Source of the DNA: Caldicellulosiruptor acetigenus
Lineage (GTDB): Bacteria; Bacillota; Thermoanaerobacteria; Caldicellulosiruptorales; Caldicellulosiruptoraceae
Direction: 5' to 3'
Assembly: GCF_026914305.1 (NCBI RefSeq)
Contig: NZ_CP113866.1
Location: 399,501 to 463,500, forward strand
DNA: 64,000 nucleotides
Below are positions 27,450 to 36,230 of this stretch, piece by piece (position 1 is the stretch's first letter; every line of letters starts with the position of its first letter). Below the pieces are notes generated by a model. That model did not search any database. It saw nothing but the letters and a program-made list of their open reading frames with translations, and was not told where the DNA came from. A program made the position numbers and the translations under genes.

Positions 27450-28174
27450 TGTTTTTATTCGTCCTTTCAGCAGCTCTGCTGGCTATATGCTTATACACGC
27501 TCGGCAGTTTAATTCTACTTGCCATTTCAAAACCCAGAAAAGAAATTACCCGGTACACAACCACCAGGACATACATGATTTTGTTCGGTATAGCAGGAAC
27601 AGTTTGCGGTCTGTTTTATGGTTATATAACAAGAGCTTCTGTGATATCAACTGTGCTGCTTGGTGTGGGAATGTGCCTGATTGCATTTCCTCTGCCGCTT
27701 TTGATTGAACAGGCACAGCTCAGAAGTTTCAAAAGGAACCTGCTTTTTATGTCATACCTGTTTGAGATAGCAGCCAAACACAACCTGCCACTTGATAAAA
27801 CGTTACTTCTCATAGCAGAAGGCATTGACACACCAAAGCAAAGAAAACTTGTCCGGAACATCGCAGCAGTATACAAACAGACAAAAGATCTGGATGAAGC
27901 ATTCAAACCACTTTTAAACTTGAAAATTCCAGAAGCAGAACTGTTGAAAATTGCTCTGAAAGAGTTCGAAAGATTTGGACAGCAGGGAATTGTGGCAATA
28001 GAAACATTCTCAAGTTTGCAGCATCAGAACAAAATCTATGACCTTACAGTGAAAGAGAAAACTGTTGATTACATTGTACTTGGTAGCAGCATTCTAATTC
28101 TGTTCGGTAGCATACTTGCAATATTTGACCCGCTGTTTTCAAACCTTCTCAATACTCTGCCCAACCTGTTCTAA
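27446..28174 (+). CDS. tadC: TadC-like inner-membrane platform protein
   Basis: 242 residues with N-terminal membrane segments, a cytoplasmic helical GspF-like domain and a C-terminal membrane segment (YIVLGSSILILFGSILAIF). It pairs with TadB in Tad systems. Terminator immediately after. Confidence 0.78.
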   Translation: MMFLFVLSAALLAICLYTLGSLILLAISKPRKEITRYTTTRTYMILFGIAGTVCGLFYGYITRASVISTVLLGVGMCLIAFPLPLLIEQAQLRSFKRNLLFMSYLFEIAAKHNLPLDKTLLLIAEGIDTPKQRKLVRNIAAVYKQTKDLDEAFKPLLNLKIPEAELLKIALKEFERFGQQGIVAIETFSSLQHQNKIYDLTVKEKTVDYIVLGSSILILFGSILAIFDPLFSNLLNTLPNLF

Positions 28175-28216
28175 AGCCCGGACTCCTTGAGAAAAGGAAT
28201 CCGGGCTATATTTTTT
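28175..28216 (+). terminator. Terminator after tadC
   Basis: AGCCCGGACTCCTT/AAGGAATCCGGGCT stem with ATATTTTTT tail. Distal genes may depend on read-through. Confidence 0.88.
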
Positions 28217-28272
28217 CAGGTGCTGCTGGCAGGAAACCAGAATTCAAAAACAAAGCTTTCCGGAGGTGTGTT

Positions 28273-28482
28273 TTGAAAATGAAGAAGTTTTTAGAGTTCA
28301 CAAAGAAACTCATGAAGAGCGAAGATGGACTTCTGGAAATCATAGTTGTTGGCGTGTTAATAGTTTTTGTAGCTCTTAAGATGGTCAACCCAACAAAAAA
28401 CCTTGGGCAGACATTAAGCGATTCTTTTGACAAAATCAATCAAACAATCAGCAACCAGCTGTCCCAGATAACAACACAGTAA
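28273..28482 (+). CDS. Small pilin-like protein 1
   Basis: 69 residues from TTG 28273 (GGAGGTG 5 bases upstream; ATG 28279 is possible). A basic leader ending SEDG is followed by LLEIIVVGVLIVFVALKMV, a type IV/Flp-like prepilin pattern (Gly, then hydrophobic helix with an early Glu). The remainder is polar. Probably a major or minor Tad pilin cut by the peptidase at 29401. Confidence 0.65.
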   Translation: MKMKKFLEFTKKLMKSEDGLLEIIVVGVLIVFVALKMVNPTKNLGQTLSDSFDKINQTISNQLSQITTQ

Positions 28483-28497
28483 TCCAGGGTGGTTCAA

Positions 28498-28923
28498 ATG
28501 CGATTATTTAAAAAGTTCCTGAAACACGAAGGAGGCAACTCCACAGTGGCAGGATTCATGCTTGTCCTGCCACTGGCAATTGTTCTTACCATCAATCCGC
28601 TGTACATGCTCTTTGACACTCTAAAGTATATACAGCTGGATAGCATTGCAAGAAAGTACATCATCAAAATGGAAGTCGAAGGCGGACTCACAGTCACCGA
28701 TTATGCAGACCTTATTTCCAGGGTGGCTCAGCTCGGATATTCAAACATTCAGGTATCATACACTCCGTATCCGGTGGATTTTGGGGATACCGTGAGACTT
28801 AAAATTGTGGCTGACATGAAGTTCAGACGAATCAGTTTTTTCGGGGGACTTAAAAATGAAACAAAACAGGTTTGTGCCGGACCGTATGAGAGCGTTTCTA
28901 AGAAAAACCCTCTTGTGCAGTGA
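28498..28923 (+). CDS. TadE-like pilus pseudopilin
   Basis: ATG 28498 gives 141 residues. A short basic leader, then GGNSTVAGFMLVLPLAIVLT membrane helix near the N-terminus, and a periplasm-side type domain. The layout matches TadE/TadF minor pilins. Weak ribosome site, so translation may be coupled to the upstream gene. Confidence 0.6.
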   Translation: MRLFKKFLKHEGGNSTVAGFMLVLPLAIVLTINPLYMLFDTLKYIQLDSIARKYIIKMEVEGGLTVTDYADLISRVAQLGYSNIQVSYTPYPVDFGDTVRLKIVADMKFRRISFFGGLKNETKQVCAGPYESVSKKNPLVQ

Positions 28924-29404
28924 AGACGGTGACCCCATGGTGTTATTCATTGTTCTTATCCTTATTTTCATCTTCCTGCCAGTAGCTACCTTCACCCTTG
29001 AATTTTCAAGGGAAATGATAGTGAAGCAGAAAGTAGAGAGCGCAGTTGTAGTATCAGGTTTTGCAGCGCTTTACAGAGTTACTCCGAATTCATCGTTAAC
29101 AGATGCCCAGAAAGAAGATTGTATTGACACTTTTGTACAGCAGGTGAAGAAAAACCTTAACCTGAATGACGATTTTACCTCCAGAGACAACCTTTTTGAA
29201 GGTCCACTTGAAATAGTTGAAGTGAGCGTATACGGAGCAGATGAAGTACCTGCCGTGTGTCCGCAGGGAAGTGAAATTTTAGTACCGGGAATGCATGTTG
29301 TTGTTCATGCAAAGGTAAAAAGGCTGTTTTTCAAAACAGAGCAGCAATATACCGACCTGATGATTCACAAGGACATAGACGTGTTTGAAAAAGGAGGTTA
29401 TTGA
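28856..29404 (+). CDS. TadE/TadG-like pilus protein
   Basis: 182 residues from ATG 28856 (GGGGGA 7 bases upstream), overlapping the previous gene by 68 bases; ATG 28886 is an alternative. The SEDGDPMVLFIVLILIFIFL segment is prepilin-like, with the transmembrane helix at ~28-48 and a soluble C-terminal domain. Confidence 0.6.
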   Translation: MKQNRFVPDRMRAFLRKTLLCSEDGDPMVLFIVLILIFIFLPVATFTLEFSREMIVKQKVESAVVVSGFAALYRVTPNSSLTDAQKEDCIDTFVQQVKKNLNLNDDFTSRDNLFEGPLEIVEVSVYGADEVPAVCPQGSEILVPGMHVVVHAKVKRLFFKTEQQYTDLMIHKDIDVFEKGGY

Positions 29405-29850
29405 AATTGATTCTGGCTTATTTTATAGCAGTTACTGTTTGTCTTATAGCAGCATTTACGGATTTTAAATACCGGAAAATTTACAACTGGCTTGTCGTTA
29501 TAACCATTGCTTCTGCAGCAGTCATCCACAGACTCAACATACTTCACACCCTTGCACCGGCTGTTACACTTTTTCTGTTCATGGTCTTTGTAGCTTTTTT
29601 GCTCAGAGACACGTCAATGGGCGGAGATGTGAAATTTTTAAGCAGTCTTGCGCTACTGCTGGGGAATGATATTTATCCTGCTGTTCTCGTTTCCTGTATT
29701 GTGTTCATTGTTGCCGGTGCAGTTATATATCTACGACAGAATAAGGGCTTTGATGCCGGGTTTTTAAAGCTGAAACTCCCGCTTGGTATGTTTCTGCCAG
29801 CAGGAGTTCTGGCTGTTTTGATAGTAAGACTTCTAACAAAAACAATTTAA
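29401..29850 (+). CDS. cpaA: A24 prepilin peptidase (CpaA/TadV)
   Basis: 149 residues, TTG start right after AAGGAGG. Aspartic-protease motifs TDFKYRKIYN (first Asp, ~residue 20) and MGGDVKFL (GxGD-like, ~78) lie among about four to five membrane segments. It cuts leader peptides of the pilin-like proteins in this cluster. No methyltransferase domain, typical of the short Tad form. Confidence 0.85.
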   Translation: MKLILAYFIAVTVCLIAAFTDFKYRKIYNWLVVITIASAAVIHRLNILHTLAPAVTLFLFMVFVAFLLRDTSMGGDVKFLSSLALLLGNDIYPAVLVSCIVFIVAGAVIYLRQNKGFDAGFLKLKLPLGMFLPAGVLAVLIVRLLTKTI

Positions 29851-29869
29851 AACGAGGGGGTATTTGATT

Positions 29870-30082
29870 ATGAATCTCAGATTGTGGTTTGCATTTATGC
29901 TTTTTGTGGGTGCAAGTGCAGGAACACTGCTAACAGTCATGGTGCTCACAGGCAATGTCCTGTATCCGCTCAAAGAACTCAAAAAGAAATTTTCCAGCAG
30001 TTCGAGCAATGTAACAATGCTTCTTGTCATGGAGATAACTCTTGCTATTTTGTGTGCTGCACTGACATTTTTCATCAAGTGA
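29870..30082 (+). CDS. Small two-helix membrane protein in Tad cluster
   Basis: 70 residues with GAGGGGG upstream. Two hydrophobic helices (~4-26 and ~50-68) separated by a serine-rich loop. Function unknown. A U-tract-less hairpin AGTGAGAAGGG/CCCTTCTCACT (30079-30105) overlaps the stop. Confidence 0.6.
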   Translation: MNLRLWFAFMLFVGASAGTLLTVMVLTGNVLYPLKELKKKFSSSSSNVTMLLVMEITLAILCAALTFFIK

Positions 30083-30128
30083 GAAGGGACAAAACCCTTC
30101 TCACTACTTTAAAAGGAGTGAACCAACT

Positions 30129-30323
30129 TTGTTCAAATTTTTAAAAAACCTTTTAAAAAGCCAGGAAGGTGCAACAGAAATACTGGAAGTCGGGATTTTG
30201 CTTGTGTTTGTGATATTTCAAATCGCACCATCAATAATCAACGTATCAAAGACTGTTGAAAAACTTTTGCAGGTGCTGGATGACTATCTTAAAAGCCAGA
30301 TGGCTGTTGGTATCAATCAATAA
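30129..30323 (+). CDS. Small pilin-like protein 2 (Flp-like)
   Basis: 64 residues from TTG with AAAAGGAG. Leader SQEG is followed by ATEILEVGILLVFVIFQI, closer to the Flp GATAIEYG pattern than pilin-like protein 1. Probable prepilin. Confidence 0.68.
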   Translation: MFKFLKNLLKSQEGATEILEVGILLVFVIFQIAPSIINVSKTVEKLLQVLDDYLKSQMAVGINQ

Positions 30324-30338
30324 AGGCAGGTGAGATTA

Positions 30339-30932
30339 TTGAAACTCAAAAAAATCATGATAGCCTTTTTCTCTGCTGTTTTAGCAGTTTTTCTGCTGGT
30401 TGTGGTATACACACAGATGGATAAAGCAACAAAGTTAAAAACAAAAACAGTTTTTATAGCAACAGAGACAATCAAAAGCGGTGAAAGAATAGGACAGAGA
30501 GCAATCCAAACTACGATTGATGTCAGTGCACCAGTAGAATCGCCGGAAGATGTCTCTAATCTCTTTGCCACAATCACAATTCCAAAGGGTTGCATCATCA
30601 CGCCTGAACTTGTTGCAAAGACGGTGTATGAAGACGTATATACCACACACATAGTTGTAAAGATTGACCCTGTCCCGCTGGAAGTTCTCAAAGCAGCTGA
30701 ATATATAGGACTTTTGAATGTTGAAACTTCAAACAATCAAACACGTACAAATGTGTTTGAACATCTCAGACTTGTAAAACTTTATGACCAGGCGGGCAGA
30801 ATTGCAGGCAAAACTGCCAATGAATATTCATCAAACCTTGTCAGCATGGTTGAGATTGCAACCGATAATGAGACTGCAAAAAAGATAAAGGAAAAAGAAA
30901 AAGCGGGAGTGTATTATGTGTTAATTGAGTAG
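30339..30932 (+). CDS. cpaB: CpaB/RcpC-like pilus protein (SAF domain)
   Basis: 197 residues; TTG 30339 is preferred over GTG 30330 on ribosome-site spacing. One N-terminal membrane helix (IMIAFFSAVLAVFLLVVVYT), then TVFIATETIKSGERI and ITIPKGCIITPELV, typical SAF-domain beta segments. CpaB proteins act outside the membrane in Tad assembly. Confidence 0.72.
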   Translation: MKLKKIMIAFFSAVLAVFLLVVVYTQMDKATKLKTKTVFIATETIKSGERIGQRAIQTTIDVSAPVESPEDVSNLFATITIPKGCIITPELVAKTVYEDVYTTHIVVKIDPVPLEVLKAAEYIGLLNVETSNNQTRTNVFEHLRLVKLYDQAGRIAGKTANEYSSNLVSMVEIATDNETAKKIKEKEKAGVYYVLIE

Positions 30933-30947
30933 AAAGGGGAGATTTGT

Positions 30948-31418
30948 ATGGACAAATGCCTGTTTTTCGGCAGACTCACAAAAGACCCGGAAGTCTTCAC
31001 AACCCAGAGCGGTAACAAGCTTGTCAGAATAACAATTGCCATGGACAGAACAGTTAAAGGAGAGAAAAGAACACAATTTATTCCATGCATAGCTTTCGGG
31101 AAGGATGCTGAGCTGATTGAACAGCACTATTCTAAAGGGCGTGAAATTTTAGTTGAAGCAAGAGCTGAAAACGCCCGGGGGAAGACAAAAGATGGTGTGG
31201 AATATCCCACTTTTAGATTTGTGATTGAACGGTTTTATTTTGCAGGTTCTAAAAAAGAACAGCAAAAAGAGCAGACTGCAACTACTTCTCAAGTAGAACC
31301 CGAAATCCCTGAAGATGAACTTGAAAAGGAACTGAAAGAATTTTTCGAAGAAGATGAAACTTTTGAACCACCAGCAGAAAATGGTGTTATCACATCTGAA
31401 AAAGATTTGCCATTTTAG
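30948..31418 (+). CDS. ssb: Single-stranded DNA-binding protein
   Basis: 156 residues. The OB fold starts MDKCLFFGRLTKDPEVF, and the acidic tail ends EKDLPF, the canonical SSB tip that recruits partners. Probably the element's own SSB, supporting its replication and recombination genes. Confidence 0.92.
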   Translation: MDKCLFFGRLTKDPEVFTTQSGNKLVRITIAMDRTVKGEKRTQFIPCIAFGKDAELIEQHYSKGREILVEARAENARGKTKDGVEYPTFRFVIERFYFAGSKKEQQKEQTATTSQVEPEIPEDELEKELKEFFEEDETFEPPAENGVITSEKDLPF

Positions 31419-31447
31419 AAGCAGGATTATATACCCTGCTTTTTTGT
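31419..31447 (+). terminator. Terminator after ssb
   Basis: GCAGG/CCTGC stem with T6 tail. Confidence 0.75.
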
Positions 31448-31481
31448 TGTCAACTTTTCAGGAAAGGAGTGCAAAAGATAT

Positions 31482-32003
31482 ATGCAAAAAGCACTGAATC
31501 TGCTTTTACAAAACATGAGTGAGAAAAACGCAACACTCTTAACACACTCTTTAAATGTTGCAAAACTCAGTACAATAATAGCGAAGAACCTGGGTATGGA
31601 TGAAGAGTACTACTACACAGCAGGACTATTGCACGATGTAGGAAAACTGCTTGTTCCAAATGCGCTTCTGGATAAGTCAATCTCGATAGGCAAGGAAGAA
31701 CGGGAAATCCTCAAAAACCACAGCAAATGGGGAGCTGAACTTCTAAGAATACTGGGATTGAATGAGTTTTCAGTGATAGCACTGCTCCACCACCAGGATA
31801 CATCTGATTTACCTTTGTCTGTACAAATTGTAGCTGTCGCTGACAAATTCGAAGCCATGACTTCCCTGTGGCGACAGTATAAAAAACCAGTTTCTCATGA
31901 GGAAGCAATTAATGAACTCTGGAGTATGGGAATATTCAAACCAACAGTCATAGAAGCCCTTACAGTTGCCCGGGCAGAGTTTTCGATAGAAAAGAAAGGC
32001 TGA
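31482..32003 (+). CDS. HD-domain phosphohydrolase
   Basis: 173 residues. HSLNVAKLS (His), AGLLHDVGKLL (HD pair) and LLHHQD give the metal-binding HD signature. Substrate unknown; related proteins hydrolyse nucleotides or cyclic dinucleotides. Located between ssb and a YdjM-like gene. Confidence 0.8.
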   Translation: MQKALNLLLQNMSEKNATLLTHSLNVAKLSTIIAKNLGMDEEYYYTAGLLHDVGKLLVPNALLDKSISIGKEEREILKNHSKWGAELLRILGLNEFSVIALLHHQDTSDLPLSVQIVAVADKFEAMTSLWRQYKKPVSHEEAINELWSMGIFKPTVIEALTVARAEFSIEKKG

Positions 32004-32004
32004 T

Positions 32005-32493
32005 TTGACGGAATTGATGAGTATGAGAGGATATACCCGATTAGCCTTTGCACTTGCAGCAGCCAGCAGTATAGAAACTCTGCAACACAGAAACATCATC
32101 ACCCTGCCAGTAGCAGTGGCAGGAATATCAGCGCTTCTGCCTGATATTGACCATCCAGAATCGCTACTGGGAAGAAAAATAAAGCCCATTTCATGGCTTA
32201 TAAACAAATTGCTTGGACATAGAACGATAACACACAGTCTCGACTTTGCTCTTGGGCTTTGCCTGGTTGTGCTTTTGAGTTCAAACTTCAGCTACTGGGC
32301 TTGGATGTTTGCGCTGGGGTATGTATCTCACCTGCTGCTGGACAGTCTAACGCTCAGTGGCATTAAACTTTCCATGTTTCGACAGAACTCGACAATCGGC
32401 TTCAGAGTTGTTAAAACAGGTGGTGTAGTGGATAACACAATCTTTGTTGTTTGTTTGCTAATTCTGAGTTTTCTTATAACAAAACATGCCTGA
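32005..32493 (+). CDS. YdjM-like membrane-bound metal-dependent hydrolase (DUF457)
   Basis: 162 residues with several hydrophobic segments. LLPDIDHPESLLGRKI and LGHRTITHSLDF supply the conserved Asp/His residues of the family, and VSHLLLDSLT follows. Membrane enzyme of unknown substrate, often found on mobile elements. Confidence 0.78.
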   Translation: MTELMSMRGYTRLAFALAAASSIETLQHRNIITLPVAVAGISALLPDIDHPESLLGRKIKPISWLINKLLGHRTITHSLDFALGLCLVVLLSSNFSYWAWMFALGYVSHLLLDSLTLSGIKLSMFRQNSTIGFRVVKTGGVVDNTIFVVCLLILSFLITKHA

Positions 32494-32518
32494 TTTTCCT
32501 TTTGTACCGTCGATTTTG

Positions 32519-32551
32519 AGCACGTCCCTGTTCAGGGGACGTGTTTTTTAT
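32519..32551 (+). terminator. Terminator after the YdjM-like gene
   Basis: ACGTCCC/GGGGACGT stem with T-run. Confidence 0.85.
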
Positions 32552-32613
32552 TGTCTGCGCTTTTTGTTGCGTTTTATAAGGCAAAATAAACCGATTTCAA
32601 GGGGGTTTTTAAA

Positions 32614-32988
32614 GTGGGTTGTTACAAGATAGAAATTGCAGCAAGACCGGTTCCGAAAGCAAGACCAAGACTGGGCGCAAACGGCAGAATGTATACGCCA
32701 AAAGAGACAAAAGAATTCGAAGAACTTGTTGGCTGGTGCACCAGAAGCGTTGTCAAAAAGCCGGTCGAAAAGCCAGTTAAAGTCAATATCGATGTTTTCT
32801 CCAAAAGCAGAGCAGACATAGACAACATTGCGAAAGCTATCTTGGATGGGCTAAATGGTGTTGCTTTCCTGGACGACAGGCAGGTGGTCGACCTCAGAAT
32901 CAGAAAACTGCCACCCGTTGATTGTGAAAAGATTGTCATCAGTATTAAAGAAACAAGGAGTGTTCAAAAGTGCAAAAACTCAGGCTAA
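32614..32988 (+). CDS. rusA: RusA-family Holliday junction resolvase
   Basis: 124 residues, GTG start. RPVPKARPR near the N-terminus and RADIDNIAKAILDGLNG with FLDDRQV supply the three acidic residues of the RusA active site. Resolves recombination intermediates of the element; typical of phages and plasmids. Confidence 0.88.
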   Translation: MGCYKIEIAARPVPKARPRLGANGRMYTPKETKEFEELVGWCTRSVVKKPVEKPVKVNIDVFSKSRADIDNIAKAILDGLNGVAFLDDRQVVDLRIRKLPPVDCEKIVISIKETRSVQKCKNSG

Positions 32989-33338
32989 AGGTCTACATTT
33001 GCTCTCCATACAAAGATAATCCGGAAGAAAACCGAAGGAAAGCGCTGCAGTACTGCAGAAAAGCTTTTGAAGAGGGGTATCTCCCTATCGCTCCGCACGT
33101 GTACTTTCCCCAGTTTTTAAACGAAACCACAGAAAGAGAGCATGGATTGGAAATGGCTTTGCAACTACTCCTGGAATGCCAGGAGCTCTGGGTGTTTGGT
33201 CCAGAGATAACGGAAGGAATGAGAAGAGAAATCGAATACGCCAAAAAGTTTGGAATACCCATCAAATGCTTCTATTTCAAGAAAGTTCACCAGGTCAAAG
33301 AACTAAAGGGGAGTGGCACAGATGAGCAGAAACACTAA
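32970..33338 (+). CDS. Nucleoside 2-deoxyribosyltransferase-like protein (DUF4406/DUF7768-like)
   Basis: 122 residues, start overlapping rusA. VYICSPYKDNPEENRRKA, YLPIAPHVYFPQFL and ELWVFGPEITEGMRREIE match small proteins of the deoxyribosyltransferase fold common on phages and plasmids. Enzymatic activity unproven. Confidence 0.72.
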   Translation: MQKLRLKVYICSPYKDNPEENRRKALQYCRKAFEEGYLPIAPHVYFPQFLNETTEREHGLEMALQLLLECQELWVFGPEITEGMRREIEYAKKFGIPIKCFYFKKVHQVKELKGSGTDEQKH

Positions 33339-33633
33339 TATCTGTTCTGGCATATTTGGTATTGCTGAGCAAATTCGCAGGGAACTCAAAATAGGGCAAA
33401 AAGTTAAAACAAACAGAGTACCATGGACATCCGGTCAGGGTAAGTCTGATTATGAGCACAGAACAAGAGCAGGAAAAGTGATTGCAAAGTATCCCCACTT
33501 TTTTGTTGTACAGTTCCCACAGTACAGAGAGTGTTTCAAATACACCGATGTTGCGTCAGACATCATTCAACTCTGCGATGAGACAGAAGAAAACCGGGAT
33601 GTTTTCAGCTGGCTCAAAAGCTTGAAGGGGTGA
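33322..33633 (+). CDS. Veg-like protein
   Basis: ATG 33322 gives 103 residues with AAGGGGAG upstream. The C-terminal half, RAGKVIAKYPHFFVVQFPQY followed by RECFKYTDVASDII, strongly resembles Veg, whose chromosomal copy is at 62.4 kb. This is the element's version, with an extra N-terminal region. Function unknown. Confidence 0.7.
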   Translation: MSRNTNICSGIFGIAEQIRRELKIGQKVKTNRVPWTSGQGKSDYEHRTRAGKVIAKYPHFFVVQFPQYRECFKYTDVASDIIQLCDETEENRDVFSWLKSLKG

Positions 33634-33639
33634 TGGAAT

Positions 33640-35847
33640 GTGTATGGTTTTGACATGCAAAAAACAAAACAGGTAGCAAAGGCATATGTCAAACACAAAG
33701 CAAAGTCTGCATTGATAAAATTTTTAATGAGCAAACCTGGATTAATAATAGCGGGCGTGCTTTTACTGATTCTGTTGATTCTGGGTTCCATACAGGCTTT
33801 CATTGAAGCCGGGGAGATATCCAATCGACTTGATGATGAACACAATCAAAAACTGCAAAAGGAAGTTGTCGATATTGCAAGAGAAAAGTCAGGCAGCTTG
33901 CTGGATTACTATGGTACAGATGAAGATCTCGCACTGAACGCAGCATGGATATTAAGTTATTACAAGTATCTGCAGTTTATGAACAAAGCAGACATAACAG
34001 AAGCCAAAGACTTTGACGAAGTTGCAAAAGAAATGGCAAAACAGGGTATTAAAAGCGCTGTCAATCAGATTCTGCCGCAGTGGTACATCTACAGGAAAAT
34101 AAAAGGTGAACTTTCTGACCTGGCTGAGCGAATGAAACCAAGGTTTTTGTATATAAAGACTGAACGGAAAACAGTTACGACAAAGTTTTTACACTACTCA
34201 ATGCCAAGAACATATTCCTATACAGTCTCTAAAGAAGTCTACAACCCTGAAACAGGAAAATATGAAACTCAGACAGAAAACAAGAGCAAAACCGTTACCG
34301 TGAAATGGACCGAAAAAGTTGAAATTACCGAAACACAACCCATCTGGCTAATAGTTGCTGCTGATACAATCAAACAACGCTATACATTCAGCTATGATAT
34401 CAACGAATACAAACGCACATACCAGAACAATGTACCACAGAAAACACAAAAGACGAAAAGTCAGGATTTAAAACTCGATTTTGACCCCAAAAAATTTATT
34501 GAGAACAAAAACTGCTTGCATGCATCCGAGCTTGGTATCAAATCTGCATTTGAGCTCAAAACCAACTTTGATAAAGCTGAAAAAGACCAGAAACCTTCCA
34601 CCAGCAGTAAAACAGTTGAAACTTCGCCACAAACAGAAGAACCACCCTTCAGTCCTGAAAGTGGTGCAACCAATGTAACTTCAACTAACGGTGAGAAAAA
34701 ACTCGACAAAGAGGAAATACTGCAGGTAGTCGAAACAGTACCCGAACTGAGCGGTCAAAACCCTGTCGGAAAAGAGTATGAAAGACTTGAAGAAATGATA
34801 AAAGAAGATAATCCCAATGAGGACATCGAACTTGCAAAATCAATGATTATAAACACTGCAATGAGTTTTATGAAGGGTACAAAGGATTTAAACTGGGTAT
34901 TTTCACAGATAAACGACTACATGAACGTTGGTGGTTATGTCAGCAGTTCATATATCCCTGCTCAGTTTTTGCCGATGTTCCAGGAAGCTGAAAAACTCTT
35001 TGGTATACCATACTGGTTTTTGGGTGCAATAGCATACAGAGAAAGCTCATTCAATCCGCAGGCAAGAACACCGAACTCAGATGGTGCCGCAGTTGGACTC
35101 ATGCAGGTACAGCAGAAATACTGGAACAGCAGAGTTGAAGCTTTCAAAAATGCATTCCCTGATGTAACAATCACAGGAGATATCAATAACCCGAGAGACC
35201 AGATTTTAATTGGTAGCTGGACAATTTACAACTGCATCAAAGAAATGGTGGGAGATCCATCTTCAATAGACTGGCAGGGTGATGGATGGAAAGAACAGGT
35301 AATTCCTGCGCTTGCCGGCTACTGGATAGGTGTTAATGGTGCGAAACAATGGGACGCACCAAACAACTATGCAAAAACAAGAAGTGAATACGCTCCATCA
35401 CTGTTAGCACAGGCACAGCTTTATAAGTCTGTCGGTGAAATGCTCGCAAACCCTGAAATTGCTAAACCTGTCGGAAGTGATATGAATATTACAAGCCCGT
35501 TCGGTATGCGATATCACCCGATTTACCACACGTGGAAAATGCACTCCGGTATTGACATCGCTACAACCTATGGTCAACCTGTTTTTGCAGTTAAAGACTC
35601 GATTGTCAAGTTTGCAGGTTGGATGAGCGGATACGGAAAAGTTATCATTTTGCAATCAGGGGAGTATGAGTTTTACTACGCACATCTGGCAGACATAGAC
35701 GTTCAGGTAGGACAAATGGTAACAAAGGGTCAGCAGATAGGTGGTGCTGACTCGACAGGAGCTTCTACTGGAAACCACCTGCACTTCGAAATAAGAATAA
35801 ATGGTACACCGGTAGACCCGCTCAGTATACTTGGCAATCTCCAGTAG
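33640..35847 (+). CDS. Bifunctional cell-wall hydrolase: SLT transglycosylase plus M23 peptidase
   Basis: 735 residues. N-terminal membrane helix (PGLIIAGVLLLILLILGSI, ~30-50) anchors the protein. The middle is unstructured and lysine/threonine-rich. The SLT domain is at ~440-590 (AIAYRESSFNPQ with catalytic Glu, GLMQVQ) and LytM/M23 at ~605-735 (SPFGMR, HSGIDIA, GNHLHFEI zinc ligands). Such dual enzymes open peptidoglycan for conjugative, phage or pilus machines. Here the nearest candidate is the Tad locus. Confidence 0.88.
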   Translation: MYGFDMQKTKQVAKAYVKHKAKSALIKFLMSKPGLIIAGVLLLILLILGSIQAFIEAGEISNRLDDEHNQKLQKEVVDIAREKSGSLLDYYGTDEDLALNAAWILSYYKYLQFMNKADITEAKDFDEVAKEMAKQGIKSAVNQILPQWYIYRKIKGELSDLAERMKPRFLYIKTERKTVTTKFLHYSMPRTYSYTVSKEVYNPETGKYETQTENKSKTVTVKWTEKVEITETQPIWLIVAADTIKQRYTFSYDINEYKRTYQNNVPQKTQKTKSQDLKLDFDPKKFIENKNCLHASELGIKSAFELKTNFDKAEKDQKPSTSSKTVETSPQTEEPPFSPESGATNVTSTNGEKKLDKEEILQVVETVPELSGQNPVGKEYERLEEMIKEDNPNEDIELAKSMIINTAMSFMKGTKDLNWVFSQINDYMNVGGYVSSSYIPAQFLPMFQEAEKLFGIPYWFLGAIAYRESSFNPQARTPNSDGAAVGLMQVQQKYWNSRVEAFKNAFPDVTITGDINNPRDQILIGSWTIYNCIKEMVGDPSSIDWQGDGWKEQVIPALAGYWIGVNGAKQWDAPNNYAKTRSEYAPSLLAQAQLYKSVGEMLANPEIAKPVGSDMNITSPFGMRYHPIYHTWKMHSGIDIATTYGQPVFAVKDSIVKFAGWMSGYGKVIILQSGEYEFYYAHLADIDVQVGQMVTKGQQIGGADSTGASTGNHLHFEIRINGTPVDPLSILGNLQ

Positions 35848-35881
35848 GGTTGCAGTATATAACTTCTGCAGCCCGTTGAAA

Positions 35882-35945
35882 ATCAAACTTGCGTTCGGTA
35901 TATTCTGAGTGTATAATAGAAATAGCAAACAATTGTTTGTAGAAA
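35882..35945 (+). promoter_or_regulatory. Promoter with LexA-box-like palindrome
   Basis: TTGCGT - 17 - TATAAT precedes CAAACAATTGTTTG, a perfect 14-base palindrome resembling the Firmicutes SOS box (CGAAC-N4-GTTCG), placed at the transcription start ahead of a LexA-like gene. Probable autoregulatory operator. Confidence 0.65.
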
Positions 35946-35958
35946 GGAGCGTCTGCTC

Positions 35959-36174
35959 ATGCAGGGATTAACAGAAAGGCAGCAACAGATACTGAATGCT
36001 ATCATAGGGTATATTAATGAAAAAGGTTATTCCCCCTCTATCAGAGAGCTTGCAGACATGGTGGGGATTAAGTCTTCATCTACACTTCATGGGCATCTAC
36101 AGAGATTGGCAAAGAAGGGTTATATCACAAAAGAAAAGGGAAAGCCCAGGACTATTGTGCCAACAATGAATTGA
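35959..36174 (+). CDS. LexA DNA-binding domain only
   Basis: 71 residues covering the winged-helix domain of LexA (LTERQQQILNAIIGYINEKG, SPSIRELADMVGI, TLHGHLQRLAKKGYI), then a stop. The Ser-Lys self-cleavage domain is absent, so it cannot be inactivated by RecA-stimulated cleavage. It might compete with host LexA or hold element genes off regardless of DNA damage. Confidence 0.82.
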   Translation: MQGLTERQQQILNAIIGYINEKGYSPSIRELADMVGIKSSSTLHGHLQRLAKKGYITKEKGKPRTIVPTMN

Positions 36175-36230
36175 TAATCATGAATTTTGGGTATATATTA
36201 GAAATGAAAAACCATAAAAGGGGTGGAATA

